Shown here in pieces: positions 1 through 8,347 of a DNA stretch of 30,787 bases. How positions within the stretch are numbered: the first letter of the stretch is position 1; every line of letters starts with the position of its first letter. Made by a program: the position numbers and the translations under genes. The stretch is taken from assembly GCA_027063295.1 (NCBI GenBank), contig JAMORZ010000158.1, positions 1 through 30,787 of the forward strand, read 5' to 3'. This DNA is from Sulfurimonas sp. GTDB lineage: Bacteria > Campylobacterota > Campylobacteria > Campylobacterales > Sulfurimonadaceae. Under the pieces are notes generated by a model. That model was not told the DNA's origin and did not search any database. It was given only the letters and a program-made list of their open reading frames with translations.

Positions 1-361
1 CAACTGCTGCATTTTCGATAGTTATTGCAGCATCACGCATAAATGCTTCAAGTTGATCAAGTACATCGTTGAGTGCCCATGCAAACTCAGACTCTGCACT
101 TCCATCATCAGGGATGTGTGTTACACGCCCCTCAAGATTTCCAGCAGCAGCATCACGAAGAACTTTTTGCATATCTTGAGTGAGTTTAGAATCTTTGTTG
201 ATACGAGAACCATTTGGTAAAAAGAGTGCAACTACCATAACAACAGCAACAACTATTGCTTCAATATAGTTTGCATCAATGAGTGCATAGATCACTACAC
301 CTACAAGTGTAAGAAGGAGTAGCAGTGTTTTGTTATCCTTGAATGTCGATGATAAGTTCAT
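1..361 (-). CDS. Methyl-accepting chemotaxis protein, N-terminal part (CetA-like), cut by window edge
   Basis: This is the first 120 residues of a chemoreceptor that continues beyond base 1. The ATG is at 361-359. Two hydrophobic stretches (about residues 12-28 and 33-49), joined by a very short loop, form a membrane hairpin with no periplasmic sensor domain. A HAMP-like linker follows, with the DAAAGNLEGRV run near residue 70 that is typical of these receptors. The signalling domain lies outside the window. The start codon sits inside the end of the upstream PAS gene (overlap of 29 bases), so the two proteins are very probably translationally coupled. In Campylobacter the CetA receptor lacks its own ligand domain and takes its redox signal from the separate PAS protein CetB. 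The gene pair and topology match that scheme. The assignment as CetA itself rather than another PAS-paired receptor is inference. Confidence 0.8.
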   Translation of the reverse strand, partial: MNLSSTFKDNKTLLLLLTLVGVVIYALIDANYIEAIVVAVVMVVALFLPNGSRINKDSKLTQDMQKVLRDAAAGNLEGRVTHIPDDGSAESEFAWALNDVLDQLEAFMRDAAITIENAAV

Positions 362-818
362 TGTAACCTACTCCTTTTTCGTGTAGTAAATCTGTGAGGA
401 TTTTTGTTGATGCTTCCATCCCCCCTGATGCTTCTGCATTGAGCATTTTTGCATAGAGTGGTTTTATAATCTCTAGTGCTGCAGGATTTGGTCTGCGCCT
501 TACAGAGTAGTACCCAATGAGGTTTTTGTTCCTGTCATACGAGGGTGTTATGTTTGCATATACCCAGTAGTCATTACCATTTTTTGTTCTATTGATAACA
601 TAAGCAAAGATCTCTTCACCATTTTGTACCATATCCCATAAAAGTTTAAAAACTGCTCTTGGCATATCTTGGTGACGGATGATGTTATGAGGTTTTCCAA
701 GAAGTTCAGCTTCTTTATACTCTGCCATCTCCATAAAGATCTTGTTTACATAAGTGATACGACCCTTGAGGTCTGTTTTTGAGACGATAAAATCGTTCTC
801 TTTCATCTCTTTTAGCAT
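333..818 (-). CDS. PAS-domain redox/energy-taxis sensor, CetB/Aer-like
   Basis: A 161-residue soluble protein consisting almost entirely of one PAS domain (about residues 10-115) plus a helical tail. It resembles the N-terminal FAD-binding PAS of Aer: the KTDLKGRITYVN opening, the GKPHNIIRHQDMP segment in the cofactor-loop region, and a WVYANI strand whose Trp falls where Aer-type flavin PAS domains keep aromatic residues. It has no membrane segment and no HAMP or signalling domain. It therefore needs a partner receptor, supplied by the overlapping gene at 361-1. In the Campylobacter CetA/CetB system this split pair steers cells along energy and oxygen gradients. A TATAAT box at 858-853 on this strand precedes it. 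FAD binding is expected from the family and is not shown by the sequence. Confidence 0.82.
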   Translation of the reverse strand: MLKEMKENDFIVSKTDLKGRITYVNKIFMEMAEYKEAELLGKPHNIIRHQDMPRAVFKLLWDMVQNGEEIFAYVINRTKNGNDYWVYANITPSYDRNKNLIGYYSVRRRPNPAALEIIKPLYAKMLNAEASGGMEASTKILTDLLHEKGVGYNELIIDIQG

Positions 819-852
819 AGTCTATATCCCTAGATTTTTTTAGATAGTGACG

Positions 853-858
853 ATTATA
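853..858 (-). promoter_or_regulatory. -10 box for the PAS/chemoreceptor operon
   Basis: A TATAAT hexamer lies on the minus strand, preceded by GC in a TGC/GC-extended context. It sits about 35 bases upstream of the PAS gene start, with an AGGGA ribosome-binding site between them. No convincing -35 element is visible, as is usual for sigma70 promoters in Campylobacterota. Confidence 0.5.
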
Positions 859-892
859 GCATATCTACTTGAAATATAGGTTACAATTGCAC

Positions 893-2005
893 ATGGCATT
901 TTTACTTAGCATTTTTTATTTTTTTTACTTTGGTATCGTTGCGATTTATATTATTTTTATTCCCAAAGTACTTGATATGAGTGGGTATAGTGGGGTAGAG
1001 ATAGGAACTATCTTAGCAGCAGCTCCTTTGATCCGTTTTTTGCTTCCTTTTGTGTTTCTGAGAGGTTTTAGACTTGATACAAAGATGATGTATGGTGCTT
1101 TGGCGATTATGATCTTGGCTAGTTTGGCATTTAAACTCTCAATTGAGCATTACTTTTTTTTAGTGGGTTCAAACATTGCACTTGGACTTGGACTTGGTCT
1201 TGTTCTGCCCTATATGGAAGTAGTGGCACTTGAGTCTATTGGTCAACAAAACTATGGAAAAGTAAGGCTTTTTGGCTCTGTTGGGTTTATTTTTGTTGCA
1301 TTGGTTTTAGCACATTTTCTCAGCTCTAAAATGGTTGCTCTTGATTTTTTAGTAAGTTTTGCATTTTTTAGTGTTGTTATCTCCTTTTTTATCTTGCAAA
1401 AATGCAAGGTGGTTAAAGAAACGCAGCAACATTCTCAAAAGAGTATCAATATTTTTAAAGATTACAAACTTTGGATAGGGCTTACTTTGATGCAGGTGAG
1501 CTTTGGTTCATTTTATAATTTCTTTACTATCTATGAGACCAATCATGGAATAAGTCTGGATACAACAGTATATCTTTGGAGTTTTGGTGTTTTATGTGAG
1601 ATAGCAATGTTGTACTATCAAGGGAAATTTTTAAAAAACAACCTTTTGCATATTTTACAACTCGCAACATTTATAACAGTATTTCGCTGGCTCATTGTGG
1701 CATCATTTCCAGAACATATCTTTTTACTTTTTATTGCTCAATCGCTTCACGCGTTTAGTTTTGCACTTTTTCACTCAAGTGCGATCAGTTATCTGCATAA
1801 ACTTTACAGTGATAAGACATTAGCACAGCAGTTTTTCTCAGGTATAACATATGGATTTGGAGCTTTGAGTGGGGCTTTGATCTCTGGATGGATCTACGAG
1901 CATTTTTACACACTGCTGTTTTTGAGCTCATCAGCTTTTGCGTTTTTATCGTTTTTGTTTCTTGTATGGTGGAGCAAAGAGAGTGTCTCCACAAGGGAGA
2001 CATAA
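893..2005 (+). CDS. MFS permease of the HcaT / MFS_1-like family
   Basis: A 370-residue integral membrane protein with about 12 hydrophobic segments spread along its length and a charged mid-loop near residue 180 (KCKVVKETQQ). The YGKVRLFGSVGFI motif near residue 130, after transmembrane segment 4, is characteristic of the 3-phenylpropionate (HcaT) and nucleoside-symporter-like branch of the major facilitator superfamily. The substrate cannot be read from the sequence. The reading frame is open from a TTG at 869. I chose the ATG at 893 because the hydrophobic N-terminus begins there and a TACAAT box (882-887) ends five bases before it, which would place transcription initiation at or next to the ATG. 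The gene is alone on its strand. Its stop is six bases from the stop of the facing DUF481 gene. Confidence 0.85.
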   Translation: MAFLLSIFYFFYFGIVAIYIIFIPKVLDMSGYSGVEIGTILAAAPLIRFLLPFVFLRGFRLDTKMMYGALAIMILASLAFKLSIEHYFFLVGSNIALGLGLGLVLPYMEVVALESIGQQNYGKVRLFGSVGFIFVALVLAHFLSSKMVALDFLVSFAFFSVVISFFILQKCKVVKETQQHSQKSINIFKDYKLWIGLTLMQVSFGSFYNFFTIYETNHGISLDTTVYLWSFGVLCEIAMLYYQGKFLKNNLLHILQLATFITVFRWLIVASFPEHIFLLFIAQSLHAFSFALFHSSAISYLHKLYSDKTLAQQFFSGITYGFGALSGALISGWIYEHFYTLLFLSSSAFAFLSFLFLVWWSKESVSTRET

Positions 2006-2011
2006 GAAGTT

Positions 2012-2812
2012 TTAGTAGTCGATGATAAGACCGATAGTAAAAGTATTGTCTGTACTTTTTTTGTCTCCTGGTTCATTGACATAGTCAAACTTGTAACTTA
2101 AACTTGCAGAGAGGATATCTGTCATTTTTGCAGAGAGATCTGTTTTTGAAAATACAAAGTAGTTAGTAAGTTCAGAGATATCAGCTCTATAGCTTAGCTC
2201 TTGGTTAAATTTATATACATCAGAGATTTTCCACTCATAGATACCTTTGAGTCTAACACCAGCATAATCATCTGAGTAAGCATCACGAGAAACATATGTT
2301 GGGTCTTGAGCATCAGTATATGGGTAGTTTACAACAGCACCACTTGCATCAGTTACCTCTTTCATAATCATATCGTATGCGTAGAGGATATTTCCTTCTA
2401 GTGAAAGGTTGTGTGCATCTGATTTTATAGCTTTATATTTCGCACCAGGACCAGTATAGAATTGATAGTCAAAGTTTGAGAATTTGTCACTTTTATACCC
2501 TGCAAGGTAGTCAAATGCAAATCTATCTGTGATTTCGTAGTCATACTCTAACTCTGTGAAAAATTTGTTTTTACTTTCAATGTCGTTATCTTCTGCATAT
2601 TGTCCATCAAAACTCCATGTAAAGATATGTTTCTCCCACCCTTTTTTCCATTTTGTATCAAGGCTGAAAGTTTGTGTTTCTGTGTTTCCTGTTGTTTTGA
2701 TGTAGCCTAACTCTGTATGTGTTACAAGTTTGTCATCATTTTTTGTATCTGCTTGAGCAGTTACTGCGAGTGAAGATGCCACTACGGCACTAAGTATTAT
2801 TTTTTTTATCAT
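2012..2812 (-). CDS. DUF481-family outer-membrane beta-barrel protein (YdiY-like)
   Basis: A 266-residue precursor with a clear signal peptide (about residues 1-21, ending SLAVTAQA before D). The mature part is rich in alternating aromatic and polar strands (KHIFTWSFDGQYAED, RFAFDYLAGYKSDKF, AHNLSLEGNILYAYD) and ends in IIDY with a C-terminal aromatic, as expected of an outer-membrane barrel. The HTELGYIKTTGNTETQ start of the mature protein is the DUF481 signature also found in salt-induced outer-membrane proteins. The function is unknown. The ATG has a good AAAAGGA ribosome-binding site and follows the mscS-like stop by 14 bases, so the two are likely co-transcribed. Confidence 0.85.
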   Translation of the reverse strand: MIKKIILSAVVASSLAVTAQADTKNDDKLVTHTELGYIKTTGNTETQTFSLDTKWKKGWEKHIFTWSFDGQYAEDNDIESKNKFFTELEYDYEITDRFAFDYLAGYKSDKFSNFDYQFYTGPGAKYKAIKSDAHNLSLEGNILYAYDMIMKEVTDASGAVVNYPYTDAQDPTYVSRDAYSDDYAGVRLKGIYEWKISDVYKFNQELSYRADISELTNYFVFSKTDLSAKMTDILSASLSYKFDYVNEPGDKKSTDNTFTIGLIIDY

Positions 2813-2826
2813 TTGTATCCTTTTTG

Positions 2827-3651
2827 TTAGTTTGATTTTGAATGTATATCAAGTTGAGGGTATGGGATGGAGATACCCTTTTCATCAAATGTAAGCTTGA
2901 CTTGTTCTATCATAGCAAAACGAACATCCCAATAATCAGCAGTCTCAACCCATGCACGAGTGATAAAGTTGACAGAGGAGTCTGCAAGTTCGCTGACTGC
3001 TACAAATGGAGCAGGTTCTTGAAGTATTCTCTCTTCTGCTTCTAAAATCTCCATAAGTATTTGTTTTGCGAGTTTTAGGTCATCATCATAACCGATACCA
3101 AATGTCAAATCGAGACGACGTTGAGGTTTTTGTGAAAAGTTTGTTATGTTTCCACCTATGATGGAGGAGTTTGGTACGATGATGGTTCTGTTATCAACAG
3201 GTGAGATGATAGTTGAAAAAAGGTTGATATCTTCAACAGTTCCTGTTGCACCACCCGCATCGATAAAATCTCCAACCTTAAAAGGTCTAAATATGATGAT
3301 AAGAACAGCTGCTCCGATATTTGCAAGTGAACCTTGAAGTGCTAAACCAACTGCAAGTGAAGCCGCACCAAGCACCGCGATAAATGAAGTGGTATTGACA
3401 CCAAGTGCATTGAGTGATGCAAGTATCACCATCAACAGTAACCCAAAGTAGATAAGACTTTCACTAAACTCTACAAGTGTCTGATCAACTTTTGCTTTTT
3501 CCATAAGCTTTTTTGCAAGTGCTGTGAGTTTTTTGACACTCCATTTCCCAACAAAGAAGATGAGTAGTGCTGCAACAATCTTTATGCTGTATTCACTTGT
3601 AAAATATATAGCTTTATCTATAATGTTTGAGAGTTCCATTGTATAGTCCAT
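2827..3651 (-). CDS. mscS: Small-conductance mechanosensitive channel, MscS family
   Basis: A 274-residue MscS protein of typical minimal length. Three N-terminal membrane segments (about 20-38, 65-85, 92-120) lead into the pore helix, with the Gly/Ala pattern AVLGAASLAVGLALQGSLAN. The FRPFKVGDFI motif of the beta domain and the VPNSSIIGG motif follow, then the alpha/beta C-terminal vestibule ending near YPQLDIH. It should gate on membrane tension and release solutes during hypo-osmotic shock. A TATAAT box on this strand (3672-3667) lies just upstream. No clear ribosome-binding site precedes the first ATG, and an alternative in-frame ATG lies at 3639. The neighbours are a DUF309 gene upstream and a DUF481 gene 14 bases downstream. 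Confidence 0.93.
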   Translation of the reverse strand: MDYTMELSNIIDKAIYFTSEYSIKIVAALLIFFVGKWSVKKLTALAKKLMEKAKVDQTLVEFSESLIYFGLLLMVILASLNALGVNTTSFIAVLGAASLAVGLALQGSLANIGAAVLIIIFRPFKVGDFIDAGGATGTVEDINLFSTIISPVDNRTIIVPNSSIIGGNITNFSQKPQRRLDLTFGIGYDDDLKLAKQILMEILEAEERILQEPAPFVAVSELADSSVNFITRAWVETADYWDVRFAMIEQVKLTFDEKGISIPYPQLDIHSKSN

Positions 3652-3678
3652 AAAATAATGTCGCTAATTATAGCAAAA

Positions 3679-3999
3679 CTATGTGAGTAAAAAGTGATTT
3701 TTTTCTTTATGATGTTGCTCTACAAAACGGGAGAGGTCATAAAATAGTTTTTTGTTTTTTGCTTTGAAGATATTTTGCCTGTATTTGAGGTAATTTGCCC
3801 ACACTTTTTTACTTTGAAGTTTTCTACCACGTTTATTGAGCTCAAAACTCACAGCTGCATTGATAAACCCTTTGAGAAGTTTTATCTCATCATCTTCCTC
3901 AAAGCGTCTTGGAAACCATAGCTCCTCTAAAGCCTCATGCGCCTCAAAATAAGCTTGTTGTTCTAAGAGTTGTTTATACCTCTCTACTGCTCTAATCAC
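3679..3999 (-). CDS. DUF309 family protein
   Basis: A 106-residue all-helical protein. It carries the DUF309 signature: EAHEALEELWFPR near residue 18, followed about 20 residues later by LLKGFINAAVSF. The pattern of conserved His, Glu and Trp resembles a small helical-bundle active or binding site, but no biochemical role is established for the family. The start is a GTG that overlaps the last 8 bases of the upstream rhodanese-like gene, so translation is probably coupled. The C-terminus is basic and ends HHKEKNHFLLT. The functional link to mscS next door is unknown. Confidence 0.8.
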   Translation of the reverse strand: MIRAVERYKQLLEQQAYFEAHEALEELWFPRRFEEDDEIKLLKGFINAAVSFELNKRGRKLQSKKVWANYLKYRQNIFKAKNKKLFYDLSRFVEQHHKEKNHFLLT

Positions 4000-4303
4000 T
4001 TTGCACCATCATATTTTTACGCCAATACCCTCTGCCCCCTTTGAGTGAGATGCAGTGGTGGTGGGGAAACTTTGTTTTGTACTCTTTGAGCCTCTCTTTT
4101 GTAGCTTTGCCTGTATCACAGTAAAATACAAACACACTCCCTGCGGGTTTTTTTTGAAGCTCGTAAGGGTTGTAGAGGGTTGTATCGGCTTTATCTATAG
4201 GTGAGAGGATAGTATCTATGAGATACACCTTAACCCCATCAGCTTCAAGTTTGGCTTTGTTTTTTAAGAACTCCTCTTGAGTCCATTCATCTGGGTAATT
4301 CAT
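3992..4303 (-). CDS. Small rhodanese-like protein (degenerate)
   Basis: A 103-residue protein. The C-terminal half (VFVFYCDTGKATKERLKEY, then a GGRGYWRKN end) resembles the rhodanese core, in which a catalytic Cys in a Y-C-x-x-G-x-x-S/A loop precedes a helix and a final G-G-x-x-x-W strand. The Cys is present at about residue 66. The N-terminal half is shorter than in a standard rhodanese and carries the DTILSPIDKADTTLYNPYEL segment. A sulfur-transfer role is therefore only a suggestion. The frame is open to a TTG at 4309, but I prefer the ATG at 4303. A TATAAT box (4315-4310) ends six bases before it, there is no ribosome-binding site, and a leaderless transcript fits. It overlaps the DUF309 gene by 8 bases. 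Confidence 0.6.
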   Translation of the reverse strand: MNYPDEWTQEEFLKNKAKLEADGVKVYLIDTILSPIDKADTTLYNPYELQKKPAGSVFVFYCDTGKATKERLKEYKTKFPHHHCISLKGGRGYWRKNMMVQSD

Positions 4304-4385
4304 AGTCAAATTATAATCTATGGCTCTAAAACTGAGTTTAAAAGAGGCATATAGTTTGTTAGCTAATATAAGATAAAATTAGCTT

Positions 4386-7181
4386 ATGGGAAAAAAGAAT
4401 AAAAAAAATACCAAAATCAACCAGAGAATAAGAAAATATTTTGATGATGATCCTTTTGATGTAGGGATAGAGAGAGTGCCATCTGAGACACTCAGTGAGA
4501 TCTTTGCTACACTTGGTATCTACGATATAGAACATACAAAAAAGAGTATGCTTAAACTCTTAAGGATGTTGTGGAGTGAAGCAGATAGTTCACTTCGTCA
4601 AGATATTTTGCACTTTTTTGAGGCTAATGGCATTGTCTATCCATCTTCCAAGCCAAAAGAGCCAAGTTTTGAAAAAGAGCAAAAGATTGAACAACTTTTA
4701 GAACAGCTTGATATCTCTGATGATGAAGCACAGCAACTCAGAGGTGCGTTTGAGCATGTTCGAGCCAAAAAGATAACGATAGAGAAGATGGAATCAAAAC
4801 TGCGCCATCTGCGTTTTGAAGCAAAAAAAGAGCGTATCGAGAAGATATGTGAGGGGCATTTTGAGATAGATGAGAGCTTTGAGTTTAACGCAGCACTCAA
4901 GTATGTGCTTTTTGATACAAGTTTTCACAAGATAGTCACACTCAACACAAAGCCTTACACCTATGAGTTTTTAGAAGAAGAATCTGAAGATGTAATAGTA
5001 CAAAAGATACAAAAAGATAAAGATGAGAGTGTACAAAAAGAGCAAGAAAAAGTAAAGAGATTTTTAGAATCACTCAGAGATCCACACCCCTACCTTACAA
5101 GGGAGCAGATCCTCTCAGCACTGCGCTCAGCTCCTCCAAAATCAACCCTTAGTTACCCACCGATAGGGGTAAAACAGCTCAAAAGTATCATCAAAGAGAA
5201 GATAGATGTTGATTTTGTAGAGCTTCACAAAGAGGAGGTAGTACTTCATGTCAATGAAACCTGTGTATTGCCTTACTCCACAAAGGAGTTTGTCTATGAG
5301 TTGGAGTTGCATGTTGAGCTTGACTCTCTTTTAGAGGCTATCTGGAGAGGGGAGCGTTTTAACTTTGATGGATTGCTTAAGGAGCAAAAGAGTGAGCATG
5401 AGCTCCTTTTTGCAGCAGAGCTTGAGGAGTTGTCCAAGGAGTGTGCAGGGTATGCAGAGCTGTTACACTTTAGCAAAGAGGAGCTTTATGAGAAGGTTTA
5501 TGAGCACCTTTTGGAGCTTTTGCCAAAAACACTCCAGCTCACCCCAAAGATAAAACGTAAAACACTAAGAAGATTTATCTACAATATCCATGAACAGCTT
5601 GTCAAAAAACAGCGCCAAGAGCTTTTGAAACGCACCATTAGAGATTTTAAAAATCTTTTCCCACTTGCAAGGCAACTTAGAAGAAAGCTCACCCTTCACA
5701 TAGGTCCGACAAACAGTGGAAAAACCTACACTGCGATGCAAAAACTCCAAAACGCAGATACAGGCTACTACCTTGCACCTTTGCGTTTACTCGCACTTGA
5801 GGGGTATGAAACACTCAAAGCCAAAGGTGTGGAGTGCTCACTCATCACAGGTGAGGAGCAGATTATCGATGAAGATGCTACCCACATAAGCTCCACTATA
5901 GAGATGCTCAACTTTGAGGTAGATGTAGATGTGTGTGTTATCGATGAGGTGCAGATGATAGATGATAGAGATCGTGGCTGGGCATGGGCAAATGCGATCA
6001 TTGGAGCACCTGCGAGTGAAGTGATCATGACAGGGAGTGAAAATGTCAAAGAGGCTATCATCGCCCTTGCTGAGTATCTTGGTGAGGAGCTTGAGATTGT
6101 TGAGTTTGAGCGTAAAAATCCTCTCACTCTTTTAGAGAGAGCAACCCATCCAAAAGATGTCAAGGAGGGGAGTGCCATCGTTGCATTTAGTCGTAAAGAT
6201 GTACTCAAACTCAAACAAAACTTCTCAAAAGATTTTCGTGTGAGTGTAGTGTATGGTAACCTCTCTCCTGAAGTTCGTCGTGAAGAGGCTCGACGTTTTC
6301 GTGAGGGTGAAACGCAGATACTTGTTGCAACCGATGCAATAGCGATGGGGATGAACCTTCCGATAAAGACGATACTTTTTGCAAAAGCACAGAAGTTTGA
6401 CGGGGTGATACAAAGAAACCTGTTACCTAGTGAAGTGCATCAGATATCTGGACGTGCAGGGCGATATGGTTTGAGTGAGGAGGGGTTTGTAGGAGCTTTG
6501 AGCGATGATGTGCTTCGCATAGTGAAAAAGAGTTTTTACAAAGAGGATAAAATTATCTCCATACCGTTTAAGGTGATGGCAAACCTAGAGCATATCAAGC
6601 TTGTAGCGGGGATCTTGGAGGAGAACTCCATAGAGGAGATCTTAAAGTTCTTTGTGCAAAATATGGAGTTTGACGGACCTTTTTATGCTGCAAATCTTGA
6701 TGATATGCTTCAAGCTGCTGCCATCATAGATAGATACGATCTTGATATCGCTACGAAGTATCATCTCTCCTGTGCACCACTTACACTGAAATCACCCTAT
6801 ATTCTTGAGGCATTTGAGCATTATGTGCAATCTTTGGAGCAAAAAGAGATGGTACACTACAGAGCACCTGTGTTGATGGGGGATCATGCACACACCTCTG
6901 AGGAGTTGTTAAGAGCTGAAGATATGGTCAAGGAGATATCTCTTTATCTGTGGTTATCATACCGCTTTGAGGAGTATTTTGCCGATGCACAAAAAGCAAG
7001 GGAGTATAGAGGAGTGCTCAATCGTTACATAGAAAAAACACTCCACAAAAGTCAACTCTCGGCACACTGTCGTATGTGTGGAGTGGCACTGCCACCAAAC
7101 TCGAAGTATGCAATCTGCCAGAGATGTTTCAAGAAAAACTATACCAACCAAAACAATCATAAAAGAAGGAGGAGAAGATGA
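4386..7181 (+). CDS. Suv3-like superfamily 2 RNA helicase
   Basis: A 931-residue helicase. Motif I is the Suv3-specific GPTNSGKT (residues 440-447), motif II is DEVQ (520-523), and motif VI is HQISGRAGRYG (685-695). An SAT-like motif is replaced by MTGSEN after motif II. About 430 residues of charged helical sequence precede the helicase core. The C-terminus holds a putative zinc finger with four cysteines (895, 898, 911, 914) and a terminal run of arginines likely to bind RNA. In mitochondria Suv3 unwinds structured RNA for the degradosome. The bacterial relatives are little studied, so a role in RNA turnover is inferred. A TAAAAT box (4374-4379) ends six bases before the ATG with no ribosome-binding site, again suggesting a leaderless mRNA. 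The stop overlaps the start of the next gene (ATGA). Confidence 0.9.
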   Translation: MGKKNKKNTKINQRIRKYFDDDPFDVGIERVPSETLSEIFATLGIYDIEHTKKSMLKLLRMLWSEADSSLRQDILHFFEANGIVYPSSKPKEPSFEKEQKIEQLLEQLDISDDEAQQLRGAFEHVRAKKITIEKMESKLRHLRFEAKKERIEKICEGHFEIDESFEFNAALKYVLFDTSFHKIVTLNTKPYTYEFLEEESEDVIVQKIQKDKDESVQKEQEKVKRFLESLRDPHPYLTREQILSALRSAPPKSTLSYPPIGVKQLKSIIKEKIDVDFVELHKEEVVLHVNETCVLPYSTKEFVYELELHVELDSLLEAIWRGERFNFDGLLKEQKSEHELLFAAELEELSKECAGYAELLHFSKEELYEKVYEHLLELLPKTLQLTPKIKRKTLRRFIYNIHEQLVKKQRQELLKRTIRDFKNLFPLARQLRRKLTLHIGPTNSGKTYTAMQKLQNADTGYYLAPLRLLALEGYETLKAKGVECSLITGEEQIIDEDATHISSTIEMLNFEVDVDVCVIDEVQMIDDRDRGWAWANAIIGAPASEVIMTGSENVKEAIIALAEYLGEELEIVEFERKNPLTLLERATHPKDVKEGSAIVAFSRKDVLKLKQNFSKDFRVSVVYGNLSPEVRREEARRFREGETQILVATDAIAMGMNLPIKTILFAKAQKFDGVIQRNLLPSEVHQISGRAGRYGLSEEGFVGALSDDVLRIVKKSFYKEDKIISIPFKVMANLEHIKLVAGILEENSIEEILKFFVQNMEFDGPFYAANLDDMLQAAAIIDRYDLDIATKYHLSCAPLTLKSPYILEAFEHYVQSLEQKEMVHYRAPVLMGDHAHTSEELLRAEDMVKEISLYLWLSYRFEEYFADAQKAREYRGVLNRYIEKTLHKSQLSAHCRMCGVALPPNSKYAICQRCFKKNYTNQNNHKRRRRR

Positions 7182-7912
7182 GCATGAAGTGGCTCTTTGA
7201 ATATGGGGAGAAAGTAGAGGGGTATGATGTTCGTGTAGTAAATGAGCGTGAAGCAAGGGCTGCTGCGGGGATACTTTTTGCACTTGGGCTTTTAAGCCTT
7301 ACAAATGCAGTGATGCTTCATCATGGGGTGGTGACACGCTATTTTATCAGTTTTTTTACACTTGATTTTCTTATCCGTGTGCTAAATCCATCGTATGCTC
7401 CATCACTCCTTGTGGGGCGTTTTTTTGTGCAAAACCAAACACCTGAGTATGTGGGAGCTGCACAAAAGAGGTTTGCATGGGGGCTTGGGCTTTTGCTGGC
7501 ACTGCCTATGTTTTACTACCTTGTGATCAACTGGCAGCCAAACCCGATGAAGGTGTATGTGTGTGTTTTATGTTTGGTGCTGCTCTTAAGTGAGTCTGCG
7601 TTTTCTATCTGTGTGGGGTGTAAGATCTATAACCTTGTGATGTCGAGTAGTGCTCGTTATTGTCCAGGTGGTGTGTGTGAGATAAAACGCAAAGAGAAGA
7701 TTCAGACATTTTCTCCTCTTCAAAAGCTTATTGTGGGTGTAAGTTTTGTAGCACTTGTGGTTGGAAGCTATAACTACTTTTATAAACTTGAGAACAAAAC
7801 ACATATAGGTAAAGTTGTTGGTGAGATGATGATGAGTGAAGAGGAGCGTAAAGCTCTTGAAGAAGCGGAGTACCTCAAAGAGCTCGAAGCTTTTGAAAAT
7901 GAAGATTTTTAA
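7178..7912 (+). CDS. DUF4395-domain integral membrane protein
   Basis: A 244-residue protein with four to five membrane segments. The LNPSYAPSLLVGRFFV stretch (about residues 70-85), followed by a hydrophobic pair and the SESAFSICVGCKIY loop, is the DUF4395 signature. The CVGC pair and a later YCPGGVCE pair (about residues 146-170) could form a metal or redox site near the membrane. This is seen in sequence, but the function is inference. A further membrane segment near residue 190 is followed by an acidic helical tail (MMMSEEERKALEEAEYLKEL). The ATG overlaps the helicase stop codon and is preceded by AGGAGGAG, so translation follows directly from suv3. The next gene converges with a gap of two bases. 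Confidence 0.8.
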   Translation: MSMKWLFEYGEKVEGYDVRVVNEREARAAAGILFALGLLSLTNAVMLHHGVVTRYFISFFTLDFLIRVLNPSYAPSLLVGRFFVQNQTPEYVGAAQKRFAWGLGLLLALPMFYYLVINWQPNPMKVYVCVLCLVLLLSESAFSICVGCKIYNLVMSSSARYCPGGVCEIKRKEKIQTFSPLQKLIVGVSFVALVVGSYNYFYKLENKTHIGKVVGEMMMSEEERKALEEAEYLKELEAFENEDF

Positions 7913-7914
7913 GT

Positions 7915-8337
7915 TTATTCCACCATGTCGATCTGATCTTTTGTAAGAACAGATTTTGTGATGTAGATACACTTAAGGTGAAGCATTATCGCTTGTGCAC
8001 GAAGTGAAGCTATCTTTTGAACATCTGCTTGTAGGGAAGCAGGTGCTGCTCCATTTTTACTTGCTTGAACAACTTTAGCTTCAAGTTGTTTGATCTGCTT
8101 CATCAAAGCTTTTGCTCCCCTTATAGTTTCTTTACGGATTTTTAAAAGCTTTTGCTTTTGTTTTGGTGTTAGAGCAAGATCTGCATCATCCCATAACATT
8201 TTTACACTCATAGTCAAATGTGGTAGTTTTCCTTGAATGAGAAAAGGTTTCTCTTGAGCTTTTGCCAAGAGTGAAGTTGTACCAATTGAGCTAAAAAGTA
8301 CAACTGCTCCTAAAAGTGCTGTGAGTTGTTTTTTTAT
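7915..8337 (-). CDS. Small exported helical protein with apparent ATA start
   Basis: From an ATA codon at 8337-8335 the frame encodes 140 residues. It begins with a textbook signal peptide: lysines, then LTALLGAVVLFSSIGTTSLLA, with cleavage likely before KAQEKPF. The mature part is helical and basic (KMLWDDADLALTPKQKQKLLKIRKETIRGAKALMKQI), reminiscent of small periplasmic CpxP/Spy-like or heavy-metal-resistance proteins, though I see no diagnostic motif. No ATG, GTG or TTG lies in frame between the upstream TAG (8364-8362) and the end of the signal peptide. The first standard start, TTG at 8268, would remove the export signal. An AAGGGA ribosome-binding site lies about 7 bases before the ATA, directly after the gltX stop. 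Either an AUA start is used or an ATG has mutated. Confidence 0.65.
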   Translation of the reverse strand: MKKQLTALLGAVVLFSSIGTTSLLAKAQEKPFLIQGKLPHLTMSVKMLWDDADLALTPKQKQKLLKIRKETIRGAKALMKQIKQLEAKVVQASKNGAAPASLQADVQKIASLRAQAIMLHLKCIYITKSVLTKDQIDMVE

Positions 8338-8347
8338 AGTTTTTCCC

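Noticed and set aside
5768..6214. A long serine-rich antisense frame within the helicase gene
   Set aside because: It is a mirror of the well-conserved helicase motifs, with no ribosome-binding site and low-complexity Ser/Leu content.
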